Notes: generated by a model from the sequence alone, not told the origin. A stretch of 64,000 nt of DNA from Niastella soli (GCF_017742245.1 NZ_JAGHKO010000017.1:1-64000); one strand, 5' to 3'. Positions 53,104 to 62,313 are shown, counted from the stretch's first letter. A program made the numbers and translations.

Positions 53104-53304
53104 CTATCGTTTAAACACATTATCTGAATATTCTTTTTTAACCTCCTGGCAGCTGGCATACTTTAAAATAAAGGTCACCTCTTTGGTATCCCGGGTAATA
53201 TGGAGTTTCCTGTATTCGTCAAAACTTACGTATGCGATCTTATCACCAATAACGGTATTAATAAGGTTTAATTCTCCGGCAGCGAATACCAGTGCCGGTA
53301 GATC
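53104..53304 (-). pseudogene. 66-codon open frame without a standard start codon
   Basis: From the upstream in-frame TAA at 53305 the frame is open to the TAG at 53104 and encodes a protein-like sequence (for example KIAYVSFDEYRKLHITRDTK, EVTFILKYASCQEVKKE). No ATG, GTG or TTG precedes the coding-like part. It overlaps the last codons of the 8-TM gene in another frame. It may start at a rare codon such as ATT at 53259 after a GGAG, or be the remnant of a gene. Confidence 0.45.
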
Positions 53305-54566
53305 TTATGAATGAAAGTAGCCAGTAGTATCAGCAACAACACCGGCCCGCCGATCTCTGCATACCGGAAATATTCCTCCATATAAGATTTGCCGGTCCCA
53401 ACATACTTATAACGATTGTATTTTGTAAGTTCATAGATCAAACTCACCACAAGCAGCGGGAATACCGGTATAATAAAAACAAAGAGGTTGATGAAAATAC
53501 CATTCAGCGCCTTTCTTTTATTACACCTTATTGTAAAGAGGGAGCCCGCAAAAAATACAAGCGCATAGCAGATCATCCAGCCGGTGACAGTGGAAAGTTC
53601 TGCTCTTCCAAATGCCATGATCAATACCGTTAAAATACCCAACAACACTCCCGAAAGCAGGGAGAGGAAAAAGGTGCGGACGGTTGTTTGTCTGAAACAA
53701 AATACGAGTAAGGTGATGCCTAATGTAAAATAATAAAACGCCCGTATTTTCCACGACAATTCCCTTCCTGAAAAGCTATACTTTTTTTCGGTAATACGCC
53801 CAATATTGTCAATCATTTTAGTGGCCTTGTATCGCTTCCGCACTCTTTCAACGGGTGAATCCCAGGCATACATTTCAACCTCATTATTATAGGGAAATTC
53901 ATCAGCCCCCGCATACTTATTTCGCAGCGCATAATACTCTTTTTCAAGATCCGCCAATTCTGCAGCCGTTGGTGTATACCGGAGTATCTCATCCCTGATC
54001 TCGTCTGAACCCAATACTTTTTTTCTCATATGCTCATCTATCCAATAACTGGACACAAATTCCAGGTCCGAATAATAATACTTTCTTATATTGAGTGAAT
54101 CACGGTTTAACTGGGCCAAACTGAGGTTTATAGTATTTATATCCCCAACCAGTTCCTTATCGCTAAACGCCCTGTTGGCACGCACACATTCTACTATCGG
54201 ATAAACAAACACCGACAGCACGATCATTCCCGCAGAAATAAAATAGAACAGGAATGTTACCAATCCATGCAACGGCTTAATGTTCCCATACTTCTTGAAT
54301 ACATTAAAGCGAAGCAGGTAAATAAGCCATACGGTAAGTCCTATTATGGCAATAATAATTACAAAACTTACCCAGTACATCGACTTTGATCTAAACCTGA
54401 GATCTGATGGTTCCAGAAAACAAATACCGGCCAGCAACAGGTTAAATAAGATCCCATAATACAAAACCAGGTGTACGCGGGTACTCCAGATGAGGGGGTT
54501 ATTCAGCAATAATTTATGTTCAGCTCTTTTAAGGAACCCTGGCATCAGGGGTCTGTTTAAGTTCAT
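53268..54566 (-). CDS. polytopic membrane protein, likely partner of the ABC ATPase
   Basis: A 432-residue protein with about eight membrane segments: three near the N-terminus (residues about 30-125), a 130-residue soluble loop with charged helices, and five near the C-terminus ending RHWYSLPEN. No catalytic motif is visible. It starts 11 bp after the ABC ATPase gene on the same strand, so it is most likely the permease subunit; the layout is not one of the common permease families I know. Confidence 0.78.
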   Translation of the reverse strand: MNLNRPLMPGFLKRAEHKLLLNNPLIWSTRVHLVLYYGILFNLLLAGICFLEPSDLRFRSKSMYWVSFVIIIAIIGLTVWLIYLLRFNVFKKYGNIKPLHGLVTFLFYFISAGMIVLSVFVYPIVECVRANRAFSDKELVGDINTINLSLAQLNRDSLNIRKYYYSDLEFVSSYWIDEHMRKKVLGSDEIRDEILRYTPTAAELADLEKEYYALRNKYAGADEFPYNNEVEMYAWDSPVERVRKRYKATKMIDNIGRITEKKYSFSGRELSWKIRAFYYFTLGITLLVFCFRQTTVRTFFLSLLSGVLLGILTVLIMAFGRAELSTVTGWMICYALVFFAGSLFTIRCNKRKALNGIFINLFVFIIPVFPLLVVSLIYELTKYNRYKYVGTGKSYMEEYFRYAEIGGPVLLLILLATFIHKIYRHWYSLPEN

Positions 54567-54577
54567 AGGTAGTAGGA

Positions 54578-55708
54578 TTAAAGAAAACGTTTGGTTGAAT
54601 GGGTTATGTCTCGGAAATAGGTAATAGGGATACTTCCAGTCACCAATGTTGATAATACTTCCTGCGCGGGTAATTTGCTTGAGGTAATGGTATAAAAGCC
54701 GCCATTGAATTGTAACTCACCCTTACCATCCAACACCTGCAACAAGGTTTCCCTGTTAGCCGTAGTTTCCAGTTCAATGACAAAGGCAGTGGCCGTTTTT
54801 TCCTGCTCACCTGTTCTGAAAAGACAGGTGCCATCTTTTATAAGCAGTACCGTATCGGCAATCTTTTCCACTTCATGCAGTTGCTGGGAACTCAACAAGA
54901 TGCCCATGGGGTTGTGCACCGACTTGGCCATGAACCGCAGATCGGTGAGAATGCTTTGCTGGGCATTGATATCCAGGTTGGCCAGGGGTTCATCCAGGAC
55001 CAGCAACCGGGGTTTTTGTAATAAGATGCGGGCGATCTCAAACCGGGTGCGGTAACCACTGCTGATCTGGTTCCAGGTAAGATGTGCATAAGGAGTAAGA
55101 TCGAGGCGCTCGAGCATAAAGTCAACCATCGTTGTATTCTCTTCGCCGGTAACACCCGCAATAGCGGCCGCAAAATGAAGATTATCTTTCAATAACCCAT
55201 ACCATTTGGGAATACGTTGGGGAATAAACGCCACGTGGTGTTTTATGGCGTAATGGTCGGGATGTTCCAACAGCGGGAAATCAAGCTCACCGGAGCTCAA
55301 TGCCAGCTGTCCGGCCATACAACGCAACAGGGTTGTTTTACCATTTCCATTCTCCCCCACCACTCCCAGGATATCGCCGGTATTTACCTGAATGCTGATG
55401 GGTTCCAGACTGAAATAGCCTGAATCATAAGTTTTGCCGATCTCGCTGGCAGTTACCAACCGGGCGGGTTGAAAAGCAAACCGCTCTGTAACCGCATTGA
55501 TCTTGCTCAACAGGCTGTTGGCCGATTCAAAAAATGCCGCGGGTAGTTCCCCTTCTTTATATTGCCGGTAGGTTTGACTCACCTGAATGGCCTCTTTTAA
55601 CAACGTCCCGTCTGCCGTGTCGAGGGAAGCATCTAATATTCTTCTTACGGCCAGGGAAAAATCATGGTGCTGCAGGTACGATTGAATTTCTGCAATTCTT
55701 GTATGCAT
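54578..55708 (-). CDS. ABC transporter ATP-binding protein with unusual motifs
   Basis: A 376-residue ABC ATPase with an extra helical N-terminal region (about 1-85). Walker A GENGNGKT (118-125, Lys124) is normal, Q-loop Gln164 is present, and Walker B LLVLDEP holds Asp239/Glu240. The signature is ISSGYRTR (215-222) instead of LSGGQ. The H-loop position is Gln275 (SSQQLHEVE) instead of His. A regulatory C-terminal domain (about 295-376) follows. These changes may still allow activity, but they are atypical. It heads a three- or four-gene operon with the 8-TM protein and lipoprotein. Confidence 0.9.
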   Translation of the reverse strand: MHTRIAEIQSYLQHHDFSLAVRRILDASLDTADGTLLKEAIQVSQTYRQYKEGELPAAFFESANSLLSKINAVTERFAFQPARLVTASEIGKTYDSGYFSLEPISIQVNTGDILGVVGENGNGKTTLLRCMAGQLALSSGELDFPLLEHPDHYAIKHHVAFIPQRIPKWYGLLKDNLHFAAAIAGVTGEENTTMVDFMLERLDLTPYAHLTWNQISSGYRTRFEIARILLQKPRLLVLDEPLANLDINAQQSILTDLRFMAKSVHNPMGILLSSQQLHEVEKIADTVLLIKDGTCLFRTGEQEKTATAFVIELETTANRETLLQVLDGKGELQFNGGFYTITSSKLPAQEVLSTLVTGSIPITYFRDITHSTKRFL

Positions 55709-55893
55709 AGGGTCTATTGGTTGGCATAAAGATGCAAGAAAAAACGGAAAAATGAAATACCCCTGCTTATATAATCATATTTAAACATATAACATACAAG
55801 ACCTTAAACACATCTAGATGGGCCACCATCCTGTACTGTCTGTAAAAAAAACCTTTCCCCGTTGTATCTTCAATGCCTAATATCAAACTGATC

Positions 55894-56808
55894 ATGAATA
55901 GCACATGGAAGAAAATGTTATTACTGGCTGCTTTGTACTGTAGCTGCCTATTGGGAAAAGCGCAAGACAATCAATTACCGGAATCAAAAATAATAGCCGA
56001 TGGCGCCACACCCCGCCTTATTTCCCGGCAATTCAGTTTTACAGAAGGCCCGGCTACTGACAGTAAGGGAAATGTTTTTTTTACCGACCAGCCCAACAAC
56101 AAGATCTGGAAATATGGCACCGATGGCAGTTTAACCGTATTTCTAGACAGCGCCGGCCGGTCGAACGGAATGTATTTCGATAGAAAAGGCAACCTCATTT
56201 CCTGTGCCGATGAACAAAACCAGCTTTGGTCTATTGACAGAAGCAAAAAAATAAAAGTATTGATAACCGATGTGGGTGGTCTTAAATTAAATGGCCCGAA
56301 CGATGTTTGGGTTTCACCCGGTGGTAATATCTATTTCACTGACCCTTATTATCAGCGTTCCTGGTGGACGAGGACCAAACCTGAAATGGAAGCGGAGAAA
56401 GTGTATGTCCTGATGCGTGGAAGCAAAACCCCGCAACCATTAATTGACAGCATGAAGCGACCCAATGGCATTGTGGGCACGCTTGATGGAAGTCAGTTAT
56501 ACGTCTCAGACCTCAATGGAAATAAAACTTACCGTTATACCATTAATAAAGACGGCACTTTAAGTAATGGGCAGTTGTTTGTGAACATGGGGTCCGATGG
56601 AATGACGATCGATAATAAAGGGAATGTATACCTTACAGGCAAGGGCGTTACTGTTTTCAACAACCAGGGCCAACAGATCGCCCATATTGATATTCCCGAA
56701 AAATGGACAGCCAATGTTGCATTTTACGGTAAACAACGAAATAAATTATTCATCACCGCTTCGGAAGCTATTTATGAAATAGAAATGAAAGTCAAAGGCG
56801 TTGAGTAG
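55894..56808 (+). CDS. SMP-30/gluconolactonase family protein, secreted
   Basis: A 304-residue secreted six-bladed beta-propeller, signal peptide ending near GKAQD. ATG at 55894 places the positive n-region next to the hydrophobic core; 55873 is also possible. The motifs FSFTEGPATDSKGNVFFTDQ, RSNGMYFDRKGNLISCAD, LNGPNDVWVSPGGNIYFTDP and MKRPNGIVGTLDGSQLYVSD mark the family, with Glu and Asn/Asp metal ligands. It probably hydrolyses a sugar lactone. The substrate is unknown. Confidence 0.93.
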   Translation: MNSTWKKMLLLAALYCSCLLGKAQDNQLPESKIIADGATPRLISRQFSFTEGPATDSKGNVFFTDQPNNKIWKYGTDGSLTVFLDSAGRSNGMYFDRKGNLISCADEQNQLWSIDRSKKIKVLITDVGGLKLNGPNDVWVSPGGNIYFTDPYYQRSWWTRTKPEMEAEKVYVLMRGSKTPQPLIDSMKRPNGIVGTLDGSQLYVSDLNGNKTYRYTINKDGTLSNGQLFVNMGSDGMTIDNKGNVYLTGKGVTVFNNQGQQIAHIDIPEKWTANVAFYGKQRNKLFITASEAIYEIEMKVKGVE

Positions 56809-56916
56809 CCGCAGAATCATGACCTGGATCATTACGAAGATCATAACTAAAAGCATTCATCAGAATGCTTTTTTATTTAAATTTAGTTTACCATTTAATA
56901 CCAAAACTCAATCCCT

Positions 56917-58374
56917 GTGCTGTTCAATTCCCTGCCATTTTTGGTGTTCCTGCCCATTGTGTTTGGCTTATACTGGTATGTGTTCAATAAGCAATTGCGC
57001 TGGCAAAATTGCCTGTTGCTTATAGCCAGCTATTTTTTCTATGGCTGGTGGAGTTGGCAATTTATGGCACTGCTGGCACTGAGTACTTTTCTTGATTATG
57101 TATATGGATTTTCGGTTGCGTCCCCAAACCGGAAAAAAGCACGGCTCTTTTTATGGTTGAGTGTTATTAACAACCTGGGTATACTCGCCGTATTCAAGTA
57201 TTACAACTTTTTCGCCCAACAATTTCAACTGGGGTTTGAAATGCTGGGACTGCATATTCATCCCGTTCTATTGCAGATCGGGCTGCCTATCGGCATTTCA
57301 TTTTACACTTTCCATGGCATGTCATATGTATTTGACATATACCGGGGAAAACAAAAACCTATTTCCAATTTTATTGAGTATGCGGTTTTCGTAGCCTTTT
57401 TCCCGTTACTGGTAGCAGGGCCTATTGAACGGGCCACGCACCTGCTGCCACAGATCCAAAACAGGCGCATTTTCAATTACAGGCAGGCCGTTGAAGGATG
57501 CCGGCTGATCTTATGGGGCATGTTTAAAAAAGTAGTGGTAGCCGACAGCCTCGCATCAATAGCCGACAATATTTTCAATAATTATCCCGAGCATAACGGT
57601 ATCACCCTTGTACTTGGCACCATTGCTTTCTCCTTTCAGATCTATGGCGATTTTAGCGGCTATTCAGACATTGCCCTGGGTACGGCCAAACTATTCGGGT
57701 TTGAACTGCTAAGTAACTTCAGGTTCCCTTATTTTTCAAGAGATATAGCCGAGTTCTGGCGAAGATGGCATATCTCACTGTCATCCTGGTTCCGGGATTA
57801 CCTGTACATTCCACTGGGTGGCTCAAAGGATGGTAAAGGGAAAGCGGTCAGAAATACTTTTATCATTTTCCTGGTCAGCGGGTTCTGGCATGGCGCCAGT
57901 TGGAATTTTATTGCCTGGGGGTTTATACATGCCTGTGGATTCCTGCCATTATTATTACTAGACCGCAATCGTACGCATGTTAAAGAAGTGGTGGCTGCCG
58001 ACAGGTTATGGCCCAATGGTAAAGAACTGCTGCAAATGTTCACCACATTTTGTTTTGTATCCTTTGCCTGGATCTTCTTTAGAATACACAATATGAGTAA
58101 TGCGGTTGATTATGTAAAAAGCATCTTTACCAATTACCGAAACCCTGCTGAATCCCTCTCCTACCTTTCCATTTTCTTTTACATTCTGCCCTTGCTAATA
58201 ATAGACTGGCAGTTCAGAAGAAATGAAAGAAGGCTGGAAATTTCAAAGAGAAATGTGTTCGCAGCCCTGAGCTCAAGGGTGGTGATGTATACTATTTACA
58301 CACTTACGGCATTATTCCTGTTGAATGCCATTATACAAAAAGAAAACATGTCATTTATTTATTTTCAGTTCTGA
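56917..58374 (+). CDS. MBOAT family O-acyltransferase (AlgI/DltB type)
   Basis: A 485-residue polytopic membrane acyltransferase. The invariant motif FWRRWHISLSSWFRDYLYIP and catalytic His325 in SGFWHGASWN are intact. Such proteins move an acetyl or other acyl group from a cytoplasmic donor to an extracytoplasmic polymer, normally with an SGNH-like partner. The partner overlaps by 1 bp at 58374. Start is GTG at 56917. The polymer is not identified. Confidence 0.94.
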   Translation: MLFNSLPFLVFLPIVFGLYWYVFNKQLRWQNCLLLIASYFFYGWWSWQFMALLALSTFLDYVYGFSVASPNRKKARLFLWLSVINNLGILAVFKYYNFFAQQFQLGFEMLGLHIHPVLLQIGLPIGISFYTFHGMSYVFDIYRGKQKPISNFIEYAVFVAFFPLLVAGPIERATHLLPQIQNRRIFNYRQAVEGCRLILWGMFKKVVVADSLASIADNIFNNYPEHNGITLVLGTIAFSFQIYGDFSGYSDIALGTAKLFGFELLSNFRFPYFSRDIAEFWRRWHISLSSWFRDYLYIPLGGSKDGKGKAVRNTFIIFLVSGFWHGASWNFIAWGFIHACGFLPLLLLDRNRTHVKEVVAADRLWPNGKELLQMFTTFCFVSFAWIFFRIHNMSNAVDYVKSIFTNYRNPAESLSYLSIFFYILPLLIIDWQFRRNERRLEISKRNVFAALSSRVVMYTIYTLTALFLLNAIIQKENMSFIYFQF

Positions 58375-59276
58375 TGAAAAAGTTTATTGTAAAAATAATT
58401 ACACTATCTATTATCCCGGCGCTGGCGCTGTTTCTGATAGGGCTTCGCCAGGAACAAGACCGGATAGTAACCCTGAAGCGGCAATTATTTGAACAGAACA
58501 AGGGAAGCGTGCAATGCCTGATAGCAGGTACCAGCCATACCTTAAATGGGATCAATCCCACCCTGCTTCCCGTCAAAACCCTGAACCTTGCCGAAGAGGG
58601 CAAACCGGCAGAACTGGATATGGAAATAATAGAGAAGAACCTGGACCAGTTACCCCATTTAAAATATGTGATCTTCCCGATCGATTATTTCTCTTTTTAT
58701 TTTACAGGAAAGCGGGAAGACGCTGCCCCTAAATTGTATCATCACTGGAATTTAAAAGATGAATTTATTAAATCTTATTTTTTTAAAAGGTATCATGTAT
58801 TTACCTGTGGGTTTTTAATAAACGAACACTGTAAAGACGATCAATATGATACCATTATGGGCTACCGGGCCGAGTTTGCGGATCTGTCAAAAGCTGACCC
58901 GAACTACAGATTAAAAAAATACCAGCGAAAAATAATCGACTGGAATACTTACTGGATAGATACCACCAGCAGCCGTCAGATCTATAACAGGTTATTGAAC
59001 TTTATTTCAACCCTTCAACAAAAGCAGATCAAAACCATTTTAGTAACCATGCCGGTATGTCAACCTTTCTACCCTTACCTCGATACCAATCTGGTTAACA
59101 AGAACAAACAGTTAATAGACAGCCTCCTGCACCACACCACCGCCACCTACATTAACATGCAAACCTACCCTTCATTGGCTGCCGACAGCCTATTCTTCGA
59201 TATTGACCACTTAAACGACAAAGGCGCCGTTATTGCCACTGGGATAATCAGGGATTTCATCATTAACATGCAATAA
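58374..59276 (+). CDS. SGNH-like partner protein of the MBOAT acyltransferase
   Basis: A 300-residue protein with an N-terminal membrane anchor (about 5-24). SGNH-like blocks: LIAGTSHTLNGINP (Ser54 region) and DIDHLNDKGA (Asp-x-x-His) near the C-terminus. The TGATG overlap with the MBOAT gene means coupled translation. It is likely the extracytoplasmic acyl-transfer subunit, similar in role to AlgJ/AlgX or DltD, though the sequence is divergent. Confidence 0.8.
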   Translation: MKKFIVKIITLSIIPALALFLIGLRQEQDRIVTLKRQLFEQNKGSVQCLIAGTSHTLNGINPTLLPVKTLNLAEEGKPAELDMEIIEKNLDQLPHLKYVIFPIDYFSFYFTGKREDAAPKLYHHWNLKDEFIKSYFFKRYHVFTCGFLINEHCKDDQYDTIMGYRAEFADLSKADPNYRLKKYQRKIIDWNTYWIDTTSSRQIYNRLLNFISTLQQKQIKTILVTMPVCQPFYPYLDTNLVNKNKQLIDSLLHHTTATYINMQTYPSLAADSLFFDIDHLNDKGAVIATGIIRDFIINMQ

Positions 59277-59315
59277 AAATAATATATTACTATACAATAG
59301 ATAATATGTTCTCTT

Positions 59316-59531
59316 TTGGACCCCGCACTTCTTAAAAGGAACTATCAGTTAATTGACAGCCTTTCGCACAGTACCAATACTAAATATATAAACCTGCAGA
59401 ACAATCATTTACTGGCCGCAGACAGTCTATTTTATGACATCGATCACTTAAATGACAAAGGCGCCACTGTTGCAACTAACATTCTCAAAGATACGCTGCT
59501 ATCAAACGACCATCCTTATATTAAGCATTAA
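59316..59531 (+). pseudogene. 3' fragment of a second SGNH-like partner gene
   Basis: The 71-residue frame (TTG at 59316) matches only the C-terminal part of the protein encoded just upstream: YQLIDSLSHSTNTKYIN against KQLIDSLLHHTTATYIN, LAADSLFYDIDHLNDKGA against LAADSLFFDIDHLNDKGA. The catalytic Ser block is missing. It looks like the remains of a tandem duplicate; 11 bp of its end overlap the response-regulator gene end. Confidence 0.8.
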
Positions 59532-60231
59532 ACCTGTTTATCAGCTCCTCCTTATAGGTTAATCCAATAGGAATGGGATTGTTATCAACCATTACCTGAT
59601 TGCCTTCTATATAGCGGATGGCTTTAATGGAAACGATGTAGGATTTATGGGTCCTTACAAACAATTCGCCGGGCAGGCTCATTTCAATATTGCGGAGGGT
59701 CTCATTGGTAATGATCACTTTGCCCTGTTTTGTAAAGACCTTTACATAATCGCCTACGGAAGTAAAATAGATAATATCGTCATAATCGAGCTTGTATAAT
59801 TTTTTATCGGCCTTAATAACAATGAAGTCCTGCTCTTTATGCGTTTGTTTTAGCAAGGCAGCGGCATTTTGTGTATCCAGTTTATCGCGTACTTTATTAA
59901 CGGCTTTTACAAACCGTTCAAATGAAAAGGGTTTTACCAGGTAATCGATCGCATCCAGGTCGAACCCATCGATGGCGTATTCGGCGTAGGCGCTGGTAAA
60001 GATTATTGCGGGGGGCGCAGTAAGCGTTTTAACCATGTTTATACCTGACAGCATGGGCATATTTATATCAAGGAAGATCAACTGAATGTCATGCTGTTTT
60101 AAGGCCTCCAACGCTTCCAGGGCATTGTTACAGGTTTGCACCAGTTCAATAACCGGCAGGTCCTTGCTATACGTTTCAAGAATTTCCTGCGAAAGTGGTT
60201 CATCATCTACGATCAGGGACCTTATCTTCAT
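59521..60231 (-). CDS. LytTR-family response regulator
   Basis: A 236-residue regulator. The receiver domain has acidic Asp9/Asp10 and phospho-acceptor Asp55 (LIFLDINMP), with Thr/Lys switch residues in FTSAYAEYA and DYLVKPF. The LytTR DNA-binding domain is C-terminal (about 135-236; YFTSVGDYVKVFTKQGK, ELFVRTHKSYIVSI). Its start overlaps the stop of the histidine kinase gene (ATGA). The target genes are unknown. Confidence 0.95.
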   Translation of the reverse strand: MKIRSLIVDDEPLSQEILETYSKDLPVIELVQTCNNALEALEALKQHDIQLIFLDINMPMLSGINMVKTLTAPPAIIFTSAYAEYAIDGFDLDAIDYLVKPFSFERFVKAVNKVRDKLDTQNAAALLKQTHKEQDFIVIKADKKLYKLDYDDIIYFTSVGDYVKVFTKQGKVIITNETLRNIEMSLPGELFVRTHKSYIVSIKAIRYIEGNQVMVDNNPIPIGLTYKEELINRFNA

Positions 60232-61286
60232 TGGTTGTTCCTTTTTTGTAATGGAAGCTGTAATACAGCCAGATATTTTTTGTCGGTATCGTGTATGGTC
60301 AATTCATATTTTCCCGGGTACAATAATTCCAGTCTTCTTTTTACATTTTCCAGCCCAAGCCCCCGATTGGCGTCCTTCTCCACCTCATCAATCACCCCCT
60401 TGCTGTTCTCCACCCGCATCTGCAATTGTTCATCGGTTATATTTATTTGTATGTTCACATACGACTGATGTATGGTGGCTTTTATACCGTGTTTAAACCC
60501 ATTCTCAATAAATACCAGCAGGATCAATGGCGCAATGTACCTGTTTGCCGGTTCGCCGGTTATGTTACATACAACCGAAGCATTATCCCGGGTGCGGAGC
60601 TTTTGTAGATCTATATAATTATTCAGGTACTCAATTTCTTTTTGCAAAGGCACCGCATTCTCATTCGATTCATAGATCATATACCGCATCACTTCGGCCA
60701 GCTTCAGGATACTTGTTGGAGCCATTGTATCCTTTTTCAGCGCCAGGGAATAAATATTATTCAGGCTGTTGAACAAAAAGTGCGGATTGATCTGCATTTT
60801 CAGGAACAGCAGCTCGGTATTGGCCTTTTCCTTTTCCAGCCTGATCAGGTGGTTTTGGGATTCCAGCAATTTAAACCAGGCGCGGGATAACTTTAACAAG
60901 GTGGTAATGGCCACATACACAAACCCAAATTGTACCAGCTGCCAAAAGCTGAAGTTGGAAACAAAGAAGTAGTTCGGCAAAAAGAAGTCGATGGCATAAT
61001 TGTAGATGAAACTATTTAACCAGGCCGTTATGGCTAACAGCGCTATCACGCATAATACGAATAACAAATACTTCTTTCTTCCCAATAACCGGGGAACCAA
61101 AACAAACAGGTTGACATAAACGGCCAGCACAATGGTTATATGAAATACTGCCGTATAGATGTAGTCGATCGTTTCAATGTTATTGGTAATAGAAAAGAAG
61201 TGGATCAGGTAATAGTACGACACGCACCAATACAGGATATGTTGTAATATCCTGTATTCGCTTATAATTTTTTTTGACTTTTCCAA
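60228..61286 (-). CDS. LytS-like sensor histidine kinase
   Basis: A 352-residue membrane kinase with four N-terminal membrane segments (about 12-135), then the His_kinase block with phospho-His169 (MQINPHFLFNSLNNIYSLAL), and the ATPase N-box LVFIENGFKHGIKAT. No separate sensor domain is visible. The start is TTG at 61284-61286, which follows the lipoprotein stop directly. It pairs with the LytTR regulator downstream. Confidence 0.93.
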   Translation of the reverse strand: MEKSKKIISEYRILQHILYWCVSYYYLIHFFSITNNIETIDYIYTAVFHITIVLAVYVNLFVLVPRLLGRKKYLLFVLCVIALLAITAWLNSFIYNYAIDFFLPNYFFVSNFSFWQLVQFGFVYVAITTLLKLSRAWFKLLESQNHLIRLEKEKANTELLFLKMQINPHFLFNSLNNIYSLALKKDTMAPTSILKLAEVMRYMIYESNENAVPLQKEIEYLNNYIDLQKLRTRDNASVVCNITGEPANRYIAPLILLVFIENGFKHGIKATIHQSYVNIQINITDEQLQMRVENSKGVIDEVEKDANRGLGLENVKRRLELLYPGKYELTIHDTDKKYLAVLQLPLQKRNNQ

Positions 61287-61919
61287 TTATTGAACGCTTT
61301 TAGTAAACACGGTTGGTTTTATAAACAGGTCTTCCCGGTCGGCATATTTCTTTATAAATTTTTGCAGGTCTTCAGTAGAAGCGGTAATTATTTTATAGTA
61401 ATCCAATGATTCATGTTTAATTCTGATCGTGTTTTGCTCCAGTAATTTATTTAGTAATTCGGTATTAATGAAATACAATTCAAACCGGTCACCCACCATC
61501 TTTATTTTAGCATACGTATGGACAGGCACATACAGATCTTCAAAAAAACTGTTCTTTAAATTTAATGACTCAGGAAAGATATCTAAAAACAGGTTATCAT
61601 CCAGTTTGGCCATATTCACCTGCATTTTTTTTGTTTCCCCGTTTTCGGTATAGGTCAACAGATATGTATTTTTATTAATGAACTGCTTTTTAAAGTTTTC
61701 CTTTTCAGCACGTTCTTTGCCTTTATAAGGCGCCAGTTCATGCTGAAACAGGTTCTCAAATTTCCAAACGTCTTTGGAACCCGGCTCACTCCATACCCCT
61801 TCCAGTTTACTATCATATACCAGATCGTTGTTGGTGTAAAGCGGATATAGGGAATAGACACATCCCGGCAGGATAAATATCACTATCACGGCAAGAAGCA
61901 AGATGATCTTTGTTTTCAT
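61287..61919 (-). CDS. lipoprotein of unknown function cotranscribed with the two-component pair
   Basis: A 210-residue lipoprotein (Cys20 in FILPGC). The mature domain has SKLEGVWSEPGSKDVWKFEN and LPYKG-type repeats of short beta-strands, without a known family. Its stop is next to the TTG start of the histidine kinase, so it is the first gene of the operon. It may be the signal-input component, but nothing proves this. Confidence 0.82.
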   Translation of the reverse strand: MKTKIILLLAVIVIFILPGCVYSLYPLYTNNDLVYDSKLEGVWSEPGSKDVWKFENLFQHELAPYKGKERAEKENFKKQFINKNTYLLTYTENGETKKMQVNMAKLDDNLFLDIFPESLNLKNSFFEDLYVPVHTYAKIKMVGDRFELYFINTELLNKLLEQNTIRIKHESLDYYKIITASTEDLQKFIKKYADREDLFIKPTVFTKSVQ

Positions 61920-62121
61920 TGTTTCAATTTTTTGTTACCGTAAAATAAGAACGAAGTAAAGGGGCGGTAAAATAATTCCGGCAAACACCAAAAAACGGGG
62001 GGTAAAACCGGAAAACACCGGCTGATATTCCAGCCAATAACCTGGTAGCAGTAAGTGCCAGCATCAATACCGGTAAAGGGAACATTACTGCAGTATCGAA
62101 TATTACTATACAAAAGGAAAC

Positions 62122-62256
62122 ATGGGAGAACTGGTAGCAGGCACTCTTTCCGGAACTTTGCACTATCAAAAAACGGTGGGCAATGTGACCGAGCACAGAA
62201 CAGCAGCAGTGACAGCCAGTTTTTTCGTGTATCAGACAGGGATAGAAAATAGCTAA
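62122..62256 (+). CDS. possible 44-residue protein
   Basis: ATG at 62122 is preceded by AAAGGA at 5 nt. The 44-residue product (GELVAGTLSGTLHYQKTVGN, VTEHRTAAVTASFFVYQTG) looks like a coding sequence, and a terminator follows 13 nt after the stop. The reading frame one base away upstream (about 62011-62130) also looks protein-like, so a frameshifted longer gene is possible. Confidence 0.45.
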   Translation: MGELVAGTLSGTLHYQKTVGNVTEHRTAAVTASFFVYQTGIENS

Positions 62257-62268
62257 AAGAATAAATTG

Positions 62269-62305
62269 AAACCCCGGTCTCGGTTAAGCCGAGAAAGGGG
62301 TTTTT
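62269..62305 (+). terminator. rho-independent terminator
   Basis: Outer stem AAACCCC/GGGGTTT with inner TCTCGG/CCGAGA and loop, followed by a run of T. It fits the small gene on the plus strand; it may also serve the minus-strand gene ending at 62314. Confidence 0.75.
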
Positions 62306-62313
62306 CAGTTATT

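Noticed and set aside
53051-53314. Plus-strand frame opposite the 66-codon frame
   Set aside because: Its translated text is an antisense shadow with mixed Ser/Leu/Tyr; the minus-strand frame is more protein-like.
61924-62196. Minus-strand frame opposite the small plus-strand gene
   Set aside because: It is antisense to a frame with better coding look, ribosome-binding site and terminator.
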